Source: Aquitalea denitrificans (GTDB taxonomy: Bacteria > Pseudomonadota > Gammaproteobacteria > Burkholderiales > Chromobacteriaceae). Taken from it: a DNA stretch of 64,000 nucleotides. Location of the stretch: contig NZ_CP047241.1 of the NCBI RefSeq assembly GCF_009856625.1, forward strand, positions 1,178,001 through 1,242,000, in the 5' to 3' direction. A program made the translations under genes and the position numbers. The notes beneath the pieces are model-generated. The model was not told the origin of the DNA. It saw only the letters and a program-made list of their open reading frames with translations, and searched no databases. The stretch's first letter is position 1, and each line of letters starts with the position of its first letter. Of this stretch, positions 50,679 through 59,529 are shown in pieces.

Positions 50679-52021
50679 ACGCCTATGAAGTGAATTTTGA
50701 CGGCCTGGTTGGGCCGACGCACAACTACAGTGGCCTGTCCTTTGGCAATGTGGCGTCCACCAGCAATACCAAGGCGGTGTCCAATCCCAGACTGGCTGCT
50801 AAGCAAGGCCTGGCCAAGATGAAGGCGCTGCACGACCTGGGTTTCAAGCAGGGCGTGCTGGCCCCGCACGAGCGGCCGGATGTGGCCAGCCTGCGCCGCC
50901 TGGGTTTCTCTGGCACCGACGGCGAAGTGGTGGCCCGTGCCGCCAAGGAAGCCCCGGCCATTCTGGCGGCAGCCTCGTCGGCTTCCTGCATGTGGACGGC
51001 CAATGCGGCCACAGTCAGCCCGTCTGGCGATACCGCGGACAAACGCGTGCACTTTACCCCGGCCAATCTGAACAACAAATTCCACCGTTCCATCGAGCAT
51101 CCGACCACCCGCCGCTTGCTGCAGGCCATGTTTGCCGATGAGCAGCATTTCATGGTGCATGAGGCGCTGCCGGCGCAGATGCACTTTGGTGATGAAGGCG
51201 CGGCCAACCATACCCGTTTCTGTGCGGAATATGACGGTGCCGGGGTGGAGTTCTTTGTGTTTGGCGCAGCGGCATTCGATGGCCGCTACCCGGCACCGCA
51301 GCGCTTCCCGGCGCGGCAGACACTGGAAGCCTGTCAGGCGGTGGCGCGCCTGCATGGTTTGTCGGAATCCGGCGTGGTGTATGCCCAGCAGGACCCGGCC
51401 ACCATCGATGCCGGTGTGTTCCACAATGACGTGATTTCTGTGGGCAACCGCAATGTGCTGTTCCATCATGAAAAGTCCTTCCTGGAACAGGGCAGGGTGC
51501 TGGATGAACTGTCGCGCAAGCTGGCAGCTGCGGGTGGGACGTTTATCCCGGTGGAAGTGCCGGATGCTGAAGTGAGCGTGGCCGAGGCGGTAAAGAGCTA
51601 TCTGTTCAACAGCCAACTGCTGTCCAAGCCGGATGGCAGCATGATCATCGTGGTGCCGGAAGAGTGCCGCAACGTCGAGCGCGTGTGGAGCTATCTGCAA
51701 AAGATGAGCAGCAGCGGTGGCCCGATCAACGAAATCCGCGTATTCGACCTCAAGCAGTCGATGCAGAATGGCGGCGGCCCGGCTTGCCTGCGCTTGCGGG
51801 TGGCGATGTCGGCCAGCGAGATTGCCGCAGTCAACCAGGGGGTGCTGATGAGCGATGATCTGTTCGCGACGCTGAACGCCTGGGTGGAACGGCATTACCG
51901 CGATCGCCTGAGTGCGGATGATTTGGCCGACCCCTTGCTGCTGGACGAATGCCGCACGGCGCTGGACGAGCTGACGCGCATCATGCGGCTGGGTGCGGTT
52001 TATCCCTTTCAACTGAGTTAG
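50675..52021 (+). CDS. astB: N-succinylarginine dihydrolase
   Basis: AstB hydrolyses succinylarginine to succinylornithine, CO2 and two NH3. The 448-residue protein has the amidinotransferase-superfamily fold, with 'VNFDGLVGPTHNYSGLSFGNVAS' at the start, 'GDEGAANHTRFCAEY' (catalytic His) and 'MQNGGGPACLRLRVAM' (catalytic Cys near the end). Start is GTG at 50675 overlapping the astD stop (GTGA), with CCGGGG upstream. It is the last gene of the operon; astE is absent. Confidence 0.95.
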   Translation: MNAYEVNFDGLVGPTHNYSGLSFGNVASTSNTKAVSNPRLAAKQGLAKMKALHDLGFKQGVLAPHERPDVASLRRLGFSGTDGEVVARAAKEAPAILAAASSASCMWTANAATVSPSGDTADKRVHFTPANLNNKFHRSIEHPTTRRLLQAMFADEQHFMVHEALPAQMHFGDEGAANHTRFCAEYDGAGVEFFVFGAAAFDGRYPAPQRFPARQTLEACQAVARLHGLSESGVVYAQQDPATIDAGVFHNDVISVGNRNVLFHHEKSFLEQGRVLDELSRKLAAAGGTFIPVEVPDAEVSVAEAVKSYLFNSQLLSKPDGSMIIVVPEECRNVERVWSYLQKMSSSGGPINEIRVFDLKQSMQNGGGPACLRLRVAMSASEIAAVNQGVLMSDDLFATLNAWVERHYRDRLSADDLADPLLLDECRTALDELTRIMRLGAVYPFQLS

Positions 52022-52088
52022 CGTGATGAACTGGCAGACAGAGCAAGGACGTGTCCCCGATGCATTCTGCCTGCATGTCAGTACGCCA

Positions 52089-52122
52089 AGCACAAAAGCC
52101 ACCTGCGGGTGGCTTTTGTGCT
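52089..52122 (+). terminator. ast operon terminator
   Basis: Perfect 15-bp stem (agcacaaaagccacc / ggtggcttttgtgct) with a 4-nt loop, 68 bp after the astB stop. T-rich right arm; probably bidirectional. Confidence 0.88.
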
Positions 52123-52741
52123 GTTATGGGGCAGGCCGTTGAATTTTGCTGCATTGTGGGGCAATAACTAGGAATTCCGTCATGAAAAACTGGCCCGACT
52201 TTTGCTCTAGAGCCCTCTATCAGCAGTTTTTTGCTGTTTTCGCCAAGCTTTGCGTGACGAGCCATGAAATTTTTCTGGCAAGGCATGTCTTGCTGTAATG
52301 AATTGAATTGTATCCCGAAGATTGTATACATTCGAATGAGTGCGAAAATTCTATGTTCGCATTGGAATGTGAATGAACATTTCTTTTCGGAAGCGAATAA
52401 TTTCAAGGAGAAACATGTCAAAAATGTGAAAATACAGGCTGGTGATGGTGTGTTACAGCGCAGCAGGGATATCCAATTTTATCTTGTTGCGGCGCAGTAA
52501 TATTTCCTTAAAAAAATCAATAAAATCAATCGCTTATGCAAATTTTAAATGATTTGCTTTTTAGCTGTTTTTCGCCGGTTTTTAAGATTGACAGTCGATT
52601 GAATCCACACGCATAATCCGTGCGGCTGTCAGACAGAAGCCAGAAAAATGGTTCGATGCGACAGGCTACAACTACAGGTGGCATAAGAAGAGGGGAAGCC
52701 CTACAAGCTGCTGGGTCGTTTAATCAAAGGAGATCTCCCAC
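52123..52741 (+). other. 619-bp AT-rich region upstream of livH
   Basis: No gene is supported. The only open stretch, 52264-52500, would encode 78 residues with no recognisable domain and no good ribosome-binding site. The 3' part holds the predicted livH promoter and a 120-nt leader. No sensible operator could be identified, and nothing is recognised in 52123-52580. Confidence 0.5.
52588..52617 (+). promoter_or_regulatory. Predicted livHMGF promoter
   Basis: TTGACA (52588-52593), an 18-bp spacer and CATAAT (52612-52617) form a good sigma-70 match. The start site would be near 52624, giving a leader of about 118 nt before livH. Confidence 0.55.
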
Positions 52742-53671
52742 GTGGACATTTTTTTCCAACAGATCCTCAATGGTCTGGTACTTGGTAGTATCTATGCGCT
52801 GATTGCGCTGGGTTACACCATGGTGTACGGGATCATGGGCCTCATCAACTTTGCCCATGGCGAAGTCGTGATGTTTGGTGCCATGGTGACCATTTCGGTG
52901 GTATCCGCTCTGACCAACGCAGGTGTCAACCTGCCTGGCTGGGCTATTGTACTGATTGGCATGCTGGTGGCCATTCCGGCCTGCATGCTGCTGGGCTTCG
53001 TCATCGAGCGGGTGGCTTACCGTCCGCTGCGTGGCGCTCAGCGCCTGGCACCGCTGATTACCGCGATTGGCTTGTCCATCGTGTTGCAGCAGGTGGCCAT
53101 CCTGATCTGGGGCCGTAACTACATCCCCTTCCCGCAAGTGCTGAACCATGACACCGTGGAAATCTTCGGAGCCACCATTACCAAGCTGCAGATCATCATC
53201 GTGGTGATGTGCCTGGCTATCATGACTGGCCTGTTGGTGATGGTTGAGAAGACCAAGCTGGGTCGCGCCATGCGTGCCACCAGCCAGAACCCGGCCGTGG
53301 CCGGCCTGATGGGTGTCAATGTCAACACCATCATCTCCGCTACCTTCGTCCTGGGCTCCGCCCTGGGGGCGGTGGCTGGCGTGATGGTTGCCACCAACTA
53401 CGACCAGGCTCACTACTATATGGGCTTCATGATCGGCCTGAAGGCGTTTACCGCCGCAGTGCTGGGTGGTATCGGCAATCTGGGCGGTGCAGTGGCCGGC
53501 GGTATCCTGCTGGGCATCATCGAAAGCCTGGGTGCCGGTTATATCGGTCAACTGACCGGTGGCTTCCTGGGTTCCAACTATCAGGACATCTTCGCCTTCA
53601 TGGTGCTGATCCTGGTGCTGATTTTCCGTCCGTCCGGCCTGCTGGGCGAAAAAATGGCTGACCGTGCCTGA
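52742..53671 (+). CDS. livH: Branched-chain amino acid ABC transporter permease LivH
   Basis: LivH is one of two inner-membrane permeases of the LIV transporter. The 309-residue protein has about eight transmembrane helices; 'ILNGLVLGSIYALIALGYTMVYGIMGLINFAHGEVVMFGAM' and 'LGGIGNLGGAVAGGILLGIIESLGAGYI' are family signatures. GTG start at 52742 with AAAGGAGATC upstream. First gene of livHMGF; no binding protein precedes it. Confidence 0.95.
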   Translation: MDIFFQQILNGLVLGSIYALIALGYTMVYGIMGLINFAHGEVVMFGAMVTISVVSALTNAGVNLPGWAIVLIGMLVAIPACMLLGFVIERVAYRPLRGAQRLAPLITAIGLSIVLQQVAILIWGRNYIPFPQVLNHDTVEIFGATITKLQIIIVVMCLAIMTGLLVMVEKTKLGRAMRATSQNPAVAGLMGVNVNTIISATFVLGSALGAVAGVMVATNYDQAHYYMGFMIGLKAFTAAVLGGIGNLGGAVAGGILLGIIESLGAGYIGQLTGGFLGSNYQDIFAFMVLILVLIFRPSGLLGEKMADRA

Positions 53672-53688
53672 TCTGGGGGAGAAATAAC

Positions 53689-54771
53689 ATGAGCAAGGCA
53701 CTCGATTCCAAAAAACTCGGGCTGTTTATCGCCTGCGGCATTGCCCTGTGCGTACTGCCCTTCGTGGTAGGCGGTGCCCTGGGTAATTCCTGGGTACGTA
53801 TCGTCGACTTCGCGTTGCTGTACGTGATGCTGGCACTGGGCCTGAACATCGTAGTGGGCTTTGCCGGCCTGCTCGACCTGGGTTTCATCGCCTTCTATGC
53901 CGTGGGCGCTTATACCTACGCGCTGCTGGGTTCGCCGCACTTCGGCATCCATTGGCCCTTCTATGTCACCATCCCGCTGGGTGCGCTGTTTGCCGCCTTC
54001 TTCGGGGTTCTGCTCGGTACTCCGGTACTGCGCCTGAAAGGTGACTATCTGGCCATCGTGACGCTGGGTTTCGGTGAAATCATCCGTATCTTCATGAACA
54101 ACCTGAACGCGCCGATCAACATCACCAACGGCCCGCAAGGGGTGAACCTGATCGATCCGATCCGCGTGGCCGGTGTGGACCTGGGTACGCCGCTCAACCT
54201 GTTCGGCCTGACGTTGCCGCCGGTCTACCTGTATTACTACCTCTTCCTGGTGCTGACCGTGGTGGTGGTGATCATGGCTTCCCGCCTGCAGCACTCCCGT
54301 ATCGGTCGTGCCTGGGTGGCACTGCGTGAAGACCAGATTGCCGCGTCGGCCATGGGTATCAACATCCGCAACATCAAGCTGCTGGCCTTTGCCCTGGGTG
54401 CACTGTCCGGTGGTGTGGCCGGTGGCCTGTTCTCTGCCTTCCAGGGCTTTGTTTCGCCGGAATCCTTCAGCTTGCTGGAATCCATCATGATCCTGGCCAT
54501 GATCGTTCTGGGTGGCATGGGCAATATCGCCGGTGTGATCCTGGGTGCTGTCGTGCTGACCATTGCGCCGGAAATCCTGCGTGACGTGATTGGCCCGCTG
54601 CAGATGAAGACCATGGGTCGCATGCTGATCGACCCGGAAAACGCCCGCATGCTGCTGTTTGGCATTGCCATGGTGGCGATGATGCTGGTCCGTCCGGAGG
54701 GCATGCTGCCGTCCAAGCGCCGCAAGGCTGAATTCAAGGACGCCAAAGAAGCGGCTGCGCAGAAAGGTTAA
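53689..54771 (+). CDS. livM: Branched-chain amino acid ABC transporter permease LivM
   Basis: The second permease of the LIV system. The 360-residue protein has nine to ten hydrophobic segments, with 'NIVVGFAGLLDLGFIAFYAVGAYTYALLG' and 'GSALGAV'-like glycine-rich helices, and 'FSLLESIMILAMIVLGGMGNIAGVILGA' near residue 260-290. It lies 17 bp after livH and 3 bp before livG. Confidence 0.95.
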   Translation: MSKALDSKKLGLFIACGIALCVLPFVVGGALGNSWVRIVDFALLYVMLALGLNIVVGFAGLLDLGFIAFYAVGAYTYALLGSPHFGIHWPFYVTIPLGALFAAFFGVLLGTPVLRLKGDYLAIVTLGFGEIIRIFMNNLNAPINITNGPQGVNLIDPIRVAGVDLGTPLNLFGLTLPPVYLYYYLFLVLTVVVVIMASRLQHSRIGRAWVALREDQIAASAMGINIRNIKLLAFALGALSGGVAGGLFSAFQGFVSPESFSLLESIMILAMIVLGGMGNIAGVILGAVVLTIAPEILRDVIGPLQMKTMGRMLIDPENARMLLFGIAMVAMMLVRPEGMLPSKRRKAEFKDAKEAAAQKG

Positions 54772-54774
54772 GTC

Positions 54775-55545
54775 ATGGCTGAAGTACTGCTGAAAATCGA
54801 AGGCATCAACAAGCGTTTTGGCGGTCTGCACGCACTGAGCGATGTCGGCCTGACCATTAACAAGGGTGAAATCTATGGTCTGATCGGCCCGAACGGTGCC
54901 GGCAAGACCACACTGTTCAACGTGCTGACCGGCCTGTACGTGCCGGACGAAGGCTCCTTCACCTTTGACGGCCACAACCTGTTCCAGGCCAAGCCGCACA
55001 TCGTGGTGAACGCCGGTATCGCCCGTACCTTCCAGAACATCCGCCTGTTCGCGGAAATGACCGCGCTGGAAAACGTGATGGTGGGTCGCCACATCCGTTC
55101 CAAGGCCGGTGCACTGGGTGCGGTACTGCGTGACCGCCGTACCCGTGAGGAAGAAAAGGCGATTACTGCCAAAGCATGGGAACTGCTGGAGTACGTAGGC
55201 ATTGCCGACGTGGCCGACGAACGTGCCCGCAACCTGTCCTACGGCCACCAGCGTCGTCTGGAAATCGCCCGTGCACTGGCCACCGAGCCCAAGCTGCTGG
55301 CACTGGACGAACCGGCTGCCGGCATGAACCCGCGCGAAACCGAAGAGCTCAAGGAACTGATGAGCAAGATCGCCAAGAGCGGTGTCACGGTTTTGCTGAT
55401 TGAACACGACGTCAAACTCATGATGGGCCTGTGCGATCGCATCGCGGTGCTGGATTACGGCAAGAAAATTGCCGAAGGCATCCCGGAAGACGTACGCAAG
55501 AACCCGAAAGTGATTGAGGCTTACCTGGGAGCGGCACACGCATGA
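54775..55545 (+). CDS. livG: Branched-chain amino acid ABC transporter ATP-binding protein LivG
   Basis: ATPase subunit of the LIV transporter. The 256-residue protein has Walker A 'GPNGAGKTTLFN', signature 'LSYGHQRRLEIARAL' and Walker B 'LLALDEPAAGMN'. The C-terminal extension 'EGIPEDVRKNPKVIEAYLGA' is typical for LivG. Overlaps livF by 4 bp. Confidence 0.95.
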   Translation: MAEVLLKIEGINKRFGGLHALSDVGLTINKGEIYGLIGPNGAGKTTLFNVLTGLYVPDEGSFTFDGHNLFQAKPHIVVNAGIARTFQNIRLFAEMTALENVMVGRHIRSKAGALGAVLRDRRTREEEKAITAKAWELLEYVGIADVADERARNLSYGHQRRLEIARALATEPKLLALDEPAAGMNPRETEELKELMSKIAKSGVTVLLIEHDVKLMMGLCDRIAVLDYGKKIAEGIPEDVRKNPKVIEAYLGAAHA

Positions 55546-56252
55546 GCCTTCTGGAAGTTAAAAACCTGCAAGTGGCTTACGGCGGCATTCAGGCTGTACG
55601 TGGCGTGGATTTCCACATCAACCAGGGCGAGTTGGTTACCCTGATCGGTGCCAACGGTGCCGGCAAGACCACCACCCTGAAAACCCTGATCGGCATGGTG
55701 AAGCCGTCTGGCGGCAGCATCAGCTATGATGGCAAGCTTAACGGCACCATTGCCTCGCACGACTACGTGCGTCATGGCCTGGTGATGGTTCCGGAAGGCC
55801 GTGGCATCTTCGGCAAGCTGACGGTGGAAGAAAACCTGCAGATGGGCGCTTACTACCGTAACGACCCGGCAGCCATCCAGAGCGAAATCGAGCGCGTGTA
55901 CGAACTGTTCCCGCGCCTGAAAGAGCGTTTCAAGCAGCTGGCCGGCACCCTGTCCGGTGGCGAACAGCAAATGGTGGCCATGGGCCGCGCCATGCTGTCC
56001 AAGCCCAAGCTGCTGCTGCTGGATGAACCGTCCATGGGTCTGGCACCGATCATCGTGGAAAAGATCTTCGAGATCATCCAGATGATTGCCAAGGAAGGCG
56101 TGACCATGCTGCTGGTGGAGCAGAACGCCAAACTGGCCCTGGAAGTGTCCCAGCGCGGTTACGTGATGGAAAGCGGCCGTATCACCATGAGTGGTCCGGC
56201 GCGCGAATTGCTCGACGACGAACGCGTACGTAACGCCTACCTCGGCGAGTAA
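55542..56252 (+). CDS. livF: Branched-chain amino acid ABC transporter ATP-binding protein LivF
   Basis: Second ATPase subunit of the LIV transporter. The 236-residue protein has Walker A 'GANGAGKTTTLK', signature 'LSGGEQQMVAMGRAM', Walker B 'LLLLDEPSMGLAP' and the LivF ending 'DDERVRNAYLGE'. The start overlaps the livG stop. A strong terminator begins 31 bp after the stop. Confidence 0.95.
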   Translation: MSLLEVKNLQVAYGGIQAVRGVDFHINQGELVTLIGANGAGKTTTLKTLIGMVKPSGGSISYDGKLNGTIASHDYVRHGLVMVPEGRGIFGKLTVEENLQMGAYYRNDPAAIQSEIERVYELFPRLKERFKQLAGTLSGGEQQMVAMGRAMLSKPKLLLLDEPSMGLAPIIVEKIFEIIQMIAKEGVTMLLVEQNAKLALEVSQRGYVMESGRITMSGPARELLDDERVRNAYLGE

Positions 56253-56267
56253 GCAAAAGAGTCTTAA

Positions 56268-57059
56268 ATGACAGCAACGATTAGCCCCGAAGTACTGGTC
56301 CACCAGCTCTTCGGGGCCTTTTTATTGCCCCCGCTGCTTTTCATTCTCCCCATCGTTCTGGGCCTGTTGCTGCGCCGCCGTGCGCCAGCCATGGGAACAA
56401 GCCTGGCATGTCTTGGCCTGCTGCTGGCCTATCTGCTGTCCATCCCGCGTACTGCCATGTGGCTGAATGGCGGACTGGAGCGCTACCCGGTGGCAAGCAT
56501 GGCCCAGCTGCAACAGCAACAGGCCATCGTGGTGCTGGGGGGCGGCAAGAAACCGGCACCGGAATACGAGCGCAATGAACCCAGTGCCGATACCCAGACC
56601 CGGCTGCGCTACGCCGCCTTTCTGGCACGGCGTACCCATCTGCCCCTGCTGGTGACTGGCGGTTCGCCCTATGGTGGCGAGCCGGAAGGCGAGGTGATGG
56701 CACGCACCCTGCAACAGGATTACGGCCTGCCGGTGCGATGGGTGGAGATGCAGTCCATCACCACGCTGGAGAATGCCCGCTACAGTGCCCTCATGCTGAA
56801 AAAGGCGGGCATCAGCCGCATCGTGCTGGTCAGCCAGGGCTGGCATCTGCGCCGCGCGCTGCCCTTCTTCCAGGCGCAGGGACTGAATGTGCTGCCTGCA
56901 CCCACCGGTTTTGTCCGCTATGATGGCGCAGGGCTGGCCTGGTATCTGCCCGCCGGGCGAGCCATGCAGGAATGCCATTCCGCCTTGCGCGAATGGCTGG
57001 GCATTTTCTTTTACTCGGTACAAGGCTGGTTGCACGGCAGGGCCACGCAGCCGGACTAA
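56268..57059 (+). CDS. YdcF/ElyC-like DUF218 membrane protein
   Basis: A 263-residue protein with two N-terminal transmembrane segments (about 14-35 and 42-60) and a periplasmic DUF218 domain ('AIVVLGGGKKPAPEYERN', 'LRYAAFLARRTHLPLLVTGGSPYGGEPEGEVMARTL', 'SITTLENARYSALML', 'VLVSQGWHLRRALPFFQ'). ElyC of this family affects cell envelope and undecaprenyl-linked polymer metabolism. The first 18 codons overlap the terminator-like hairpin of the liv operon; a TTG at codon 20 would be the first later start. The ATG at 56268 has only a weak AAAGAG ribosome-binding site. Confidence 0.85.
   Translation: MTATISPEVLVHQLFGAFLLPPLLFILPIVLGLLLRRRAPAMGTSLACLGLLLAYLLSIPRTAMWLNGGLERYPVASMAQLQQQQAIVVLGGGKKPAPEYERNEPSADTQTRLRYAAFLARRTHLPLLVTGGSPYGGEPEGEVMARTLQQDYGLPVRWVEMQSITTLENARYSALMLKKAGISRIVLVSQGWHLRRALPFFQAQGLNVLPAPTGFVRYDGAGLAWYLPAGRAMQECHSALREWLGIFFYSVQGWLHGRATQPD
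56284..56323 (+). terminator. livF terminator overlapping the next gene
   Basis: A perfect 9-bp outer stem gccccgaag/cttcggggc encloses a second stem ctggt-cc-accag and is followed by CTTTTT. It would be a strong intrinsic terminator for livHMGF, yet it lies within codons 6-19 of the DUF218 gene. Confidence 0.75.
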
Positions 57060-57092
57060 AGCCGGGTTAACTCCGAGCAAGAGGTGTGAAGC

Positions 57093-57845
57093 GTGAAAGT
57101 TGCAGCCATCATCATCGGCGATGAATTATTGTCCGGCAAACGGCAGGACAAGCATTTGCAATCCCTGATCCGCATTCTGGCGGCGCGCGGCCTGAGCCTG
57201 GCCGCTGCGGAATACGTGGGCGACGACGCGGCACGCATCACCGCCGCCTTGCAACGTGCCTTTGCCAGCGGCGAACTGGTGTTCAGTTTTGGCGGCATCG
57301 GTGCCACCCCGGACGACCATACCCGCAGCTGTGCCGGACAGGCCCTGGGCTTGCCACTGGAGGTTCACCCCGAAGCCGGCGCGCTGATAGAAGCACGTTT
57401 CGGTGCCGATGCCTATCCGCACCGCATCAATATGGCGATGTTTCCGCCAGGTAGCCGCATCATCCCCAATCCGGTGAACCAGATTGCCGGTTTCTCGCAT
57501 GGCGATGTGCATTTTGTGCCAGGCTTCCCGGCCATGGCCTGGCCGATGATCGAATGGGTGCTGGATAGCCAGTACCGCCAGCTGTTCAATGACAGCCCGG
57601 ATGTGGAGCAGGGCGTGATTGCGCTGGATGCCCGCGAGGGCGACCTGATTACCCTGATGCAGGACTTCAGCCAGCGCTATCCTGCCCTCAAACTGTCCAG
57701 CCTGCCCAGCTTTGGCAGCGACACCATTCCGCAGATGCATATCGACTTCGGTTTCACCGGCCAGCGCCAGCTGGTGGAAATTGCCATCGCCGAATGGCGC
57801 AAGGCACTGACGGCGGCGGGGTATACCTTGCGCGACAGGGATTAA
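57093..57845 (+). CDS. CinA-N/MoaB-like molybdopterin-binding domain protein
   Basis: A 250-residue protein of the MoCF/CinA N-terminal family (often called competence/damage-inducible protein A or a nicotinamide-nucleotide amidase relative). Motifs: 'AAIIIGDELLSGKRQDKHLQSLIRILAARGLSL' and 'LVFSFGGIGATPDDHTRSCAGQAL'. The C-terminal deamidase domain of full CinA is missing, so this is the short form, whose function is not settled. GTG start at 57093 with AGAGG upstream. It lies 33 bp after the DUF218 gene. Confidence 0.88.
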   Translation: MKVAAIIIGDELLSGKRQDKHLQSLIRILAARGLSLAAAEYVGDDAARITAALQRAFASGELVFSFGGIGATPDDHTRSCAGQALGLPLEVHPEAGALIEARFGADAYPHRINMAMFPPGSRIIPNPVNQIAGFSHGDVHFVPGFPAMAWPMIEWVLDSQYRQLFNDSPDVEQGVIALDAREGDLITLMQDFSQRYPALKLSSLPSFGSDTIPQMHIDFGFTGQRQLVEIAIAEWRKALTAAGYTLRDRD

Positions 57846-58031
57846 AGTCCTGTGATGTGTATTAGGCGCTGCTAACAAAATGCTGTTGCGGCGCTGTGCC
57901 TATTTGACTCTGCTCCTTGTTCTGCAGAGTGCTGTGCTATGTTATTTCTCGTTCTAATCAAATATCGCCTTTATGGCTGTCATAATTCCGGATGATTCGT
58001 AAGCTCGCTTCACCATTTTCTTGTTTTAATT

Positions 58032-58476
58032 CGCAGATGGAAGAATGTATTGTTTGATGCCGTGGTGCTCTTGTTGCTAATGCCTTGTGGCATTGCTTAG
58101 CGCCATGATTCTTTCAGTTTATTTTATTCTTCCAATAGTCCGATTGCTTGGCGAGTTGTCCGAACACTACCCGATGATGTGGTGCAAAAGCGATGTACAG
58201 GTTTTCTATTCCCGCAATCGTTATGCAGGTTTCACTGAACGTCTGTTTATCGGCATGCATGGCGACCATTTCCATCTCACACATCACCTCTTGCCAGGGG
58301 TTCCGCACTGGAATCTTGCCGCTGCCACAAAAATTCTGCGAGAGGATAAGGCATTCCGGATGTGGGATGATTACTGGGGAGGGATATTTTCATCGAATCG
58401 TAATGATCGAATCAGTTTGATTCGCTTTATTCGTCACGAATGGCAATCACTGCCTGTCCTACCCTCTAATCACTAA
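58032..58476 (+). pseudogene. Broken fatty-acid desaturase (frameshifted C-terminal remnant)
   Basis: Only the C-terminal part of a membrane fatty-acid desaturase is recognisable. Frame 1 (58032-58100) reads 'RRWKNVLFDAVVLLLLMPCG' and then stops. The reading continues in another frame from about 58087: 'LLSAMILSVYFILPIVRLLGELSEHY', then 'HFHLTHHLLPGVPHWNL' with the HxxHH iron ligands. The N-terminal iron-binding HxxxH boxes are missing. Upstream sequence (57846-58031) contains stops in all useful frames and may hold more decayed remnant. Base composition is AT-rich compared with neighbours, suggesting transfer followed by decay. Confidence 0.75.
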
Positions 58477-58509
58477 TTCAACGGTCAATCAAGGTAAGGA
58501 AATTCGTCG

Positions 58510-59430
58510 ATGTTTTTTTTCCTGTTTCGTCGTGCAGAATTTCTTGCCTTGATGGCTGCTATTCTGAATGGCTCTATTGGGGTGTTGACCAGGTTTGCCT
58601 TCCATGATGGATCGACACCCATTTTGGTGGCATTCTGGAAGTGCTTTGGGGCATTTGTTTTGCTTGGGTTGTATTGTTTGACGCAATCCACTTTAAAAAA
58701 AGAAGTGTTGGTGCTCGCCGGTAAGTGGCGGTTATTTTCGCTACTCGCATTTTTAGGTGTGTTTTGCTTGTATTTTTTCGAGACCTTGGCTTTCCAACAA
58801 GCTTCTATCCCGTTGGTGTCGTTTCTGACCTATGCTGCGGGTGGTGTCACTATTGTTATGTCAGCAGTGTTGCTTGGTGAGCGATTGAATCGTTACACGA
58901 TGATGGCTTTCTTTGCAATTGTTGCTGGAGTTTATTTGATTTTTTGCTTTGAAGCAGATGTGGCAGGAACGTATCTTGGTATTTTAATGGCGTTGTTGGG
59001 TGGTCTGGGTTACGCGCTATTTATTTTTGCGGCAAAATACTTCAAGGCGGGTAGTGGTGTCTCGCATTTGGTTTGGTTGTTTGGTTTTGGGAGTTTGTAT
59101 TTATTTATCCCGTTATTGCTGGAGGGGTTTCGTTTTCCAGGTGCCACATCGATATTGGCAATTTTAGCCTTGATTGTTTTTCCAACTATTGGTGGTTTTT
59201 ATTTCACTACCAAGGCGGTGGAGTATGGTGAGGCAAGTAAAGTGCAAATCATCGAAACCAGTGACCCTTTGTTTTCCACCTTGTTTGCTTTTTTGTTGTT
59301 TGGTGATGCGCTTGGCTGGATGGGTTCAATTGGTGCTGCATGTATCACGGTGGGTCTCTTGCTTGCGGTGAAAAGCCCGTCATTGGCAGGCCGTGTAGTT
59401 ACCGAAACCCAAGCTCGTGAGCGTGGCTAA
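58510..59430 (+). CDS. EamA/DMT-family transporter
   Basis: A 306-residue drug/metabolite transporter with ten transmembrane helices in two EamA repeats (about 10-140 and 155-300). The second repeat ends with 'VEYGEASKVQIIETSDPLFSTLFAFLLFGDALGWMGSIGAACITVG', the usual signature. Codon use is strongly AT-biased (many ttg, ttt, att), unlike surrounding genes, so it was probably acquired. Substrate unknown; the gene follows the desaturase remnant by 33 bp. Confidence 0.88.
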   Translation: MFFFLFRRAEFLALMAAILNGSIGVLTRFAFHDGSTPILVAFWKCFGAFVLLGLYCLTQSTLKKEVLVLAGKWRLFSLLAFLGVFCLYFFETLAFQQASIPLVSFLTYAAGGVTIVMSAVLLGERLNRYTMMAFFAIVAGVYLIFCFEADVAGTYLGILMALLGGLGYALFIFAAKYFKAGSGVSHLVWLFGFGSLYLFIPLLLEGFRFPGATSILAILALIVFPTIGGFYFTTKAVEYGEASKVQIIETSDPLFSTLFAFLLFGDALGWMGSIGAACITVGLLLAVKSPSLAGRVVTETQARERG

Positions 59431-59483
59431 CCGTATGCGTTATGTGTAGCGCGAACGCGCTTGAACTGACCTGTGGCACATGC

Positions 59484-59508
59484 AAAAAGGGGCTTTGCGC
59501 CCCTTTTT
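59484..59508 (+). terminator. Bidirectional terminator between EamA gene and potF-like gene
   Basis: Perfect 10-bp stem (aaaaaggggc / gccccttttt) with a 5-nt loop, flanked by T/A tracts; serves both convergent genes. Confidence 0.85.
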
Positions 59509-59529
59509 TGTTTAACTGGACCTTGCCGC

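Noticed and set aside
52264..52500. 78-codon open frame upstream of livH
   Set aside because: No domain, weak ribosome-binding site and AT-rich intergenic composition; more likely chance.
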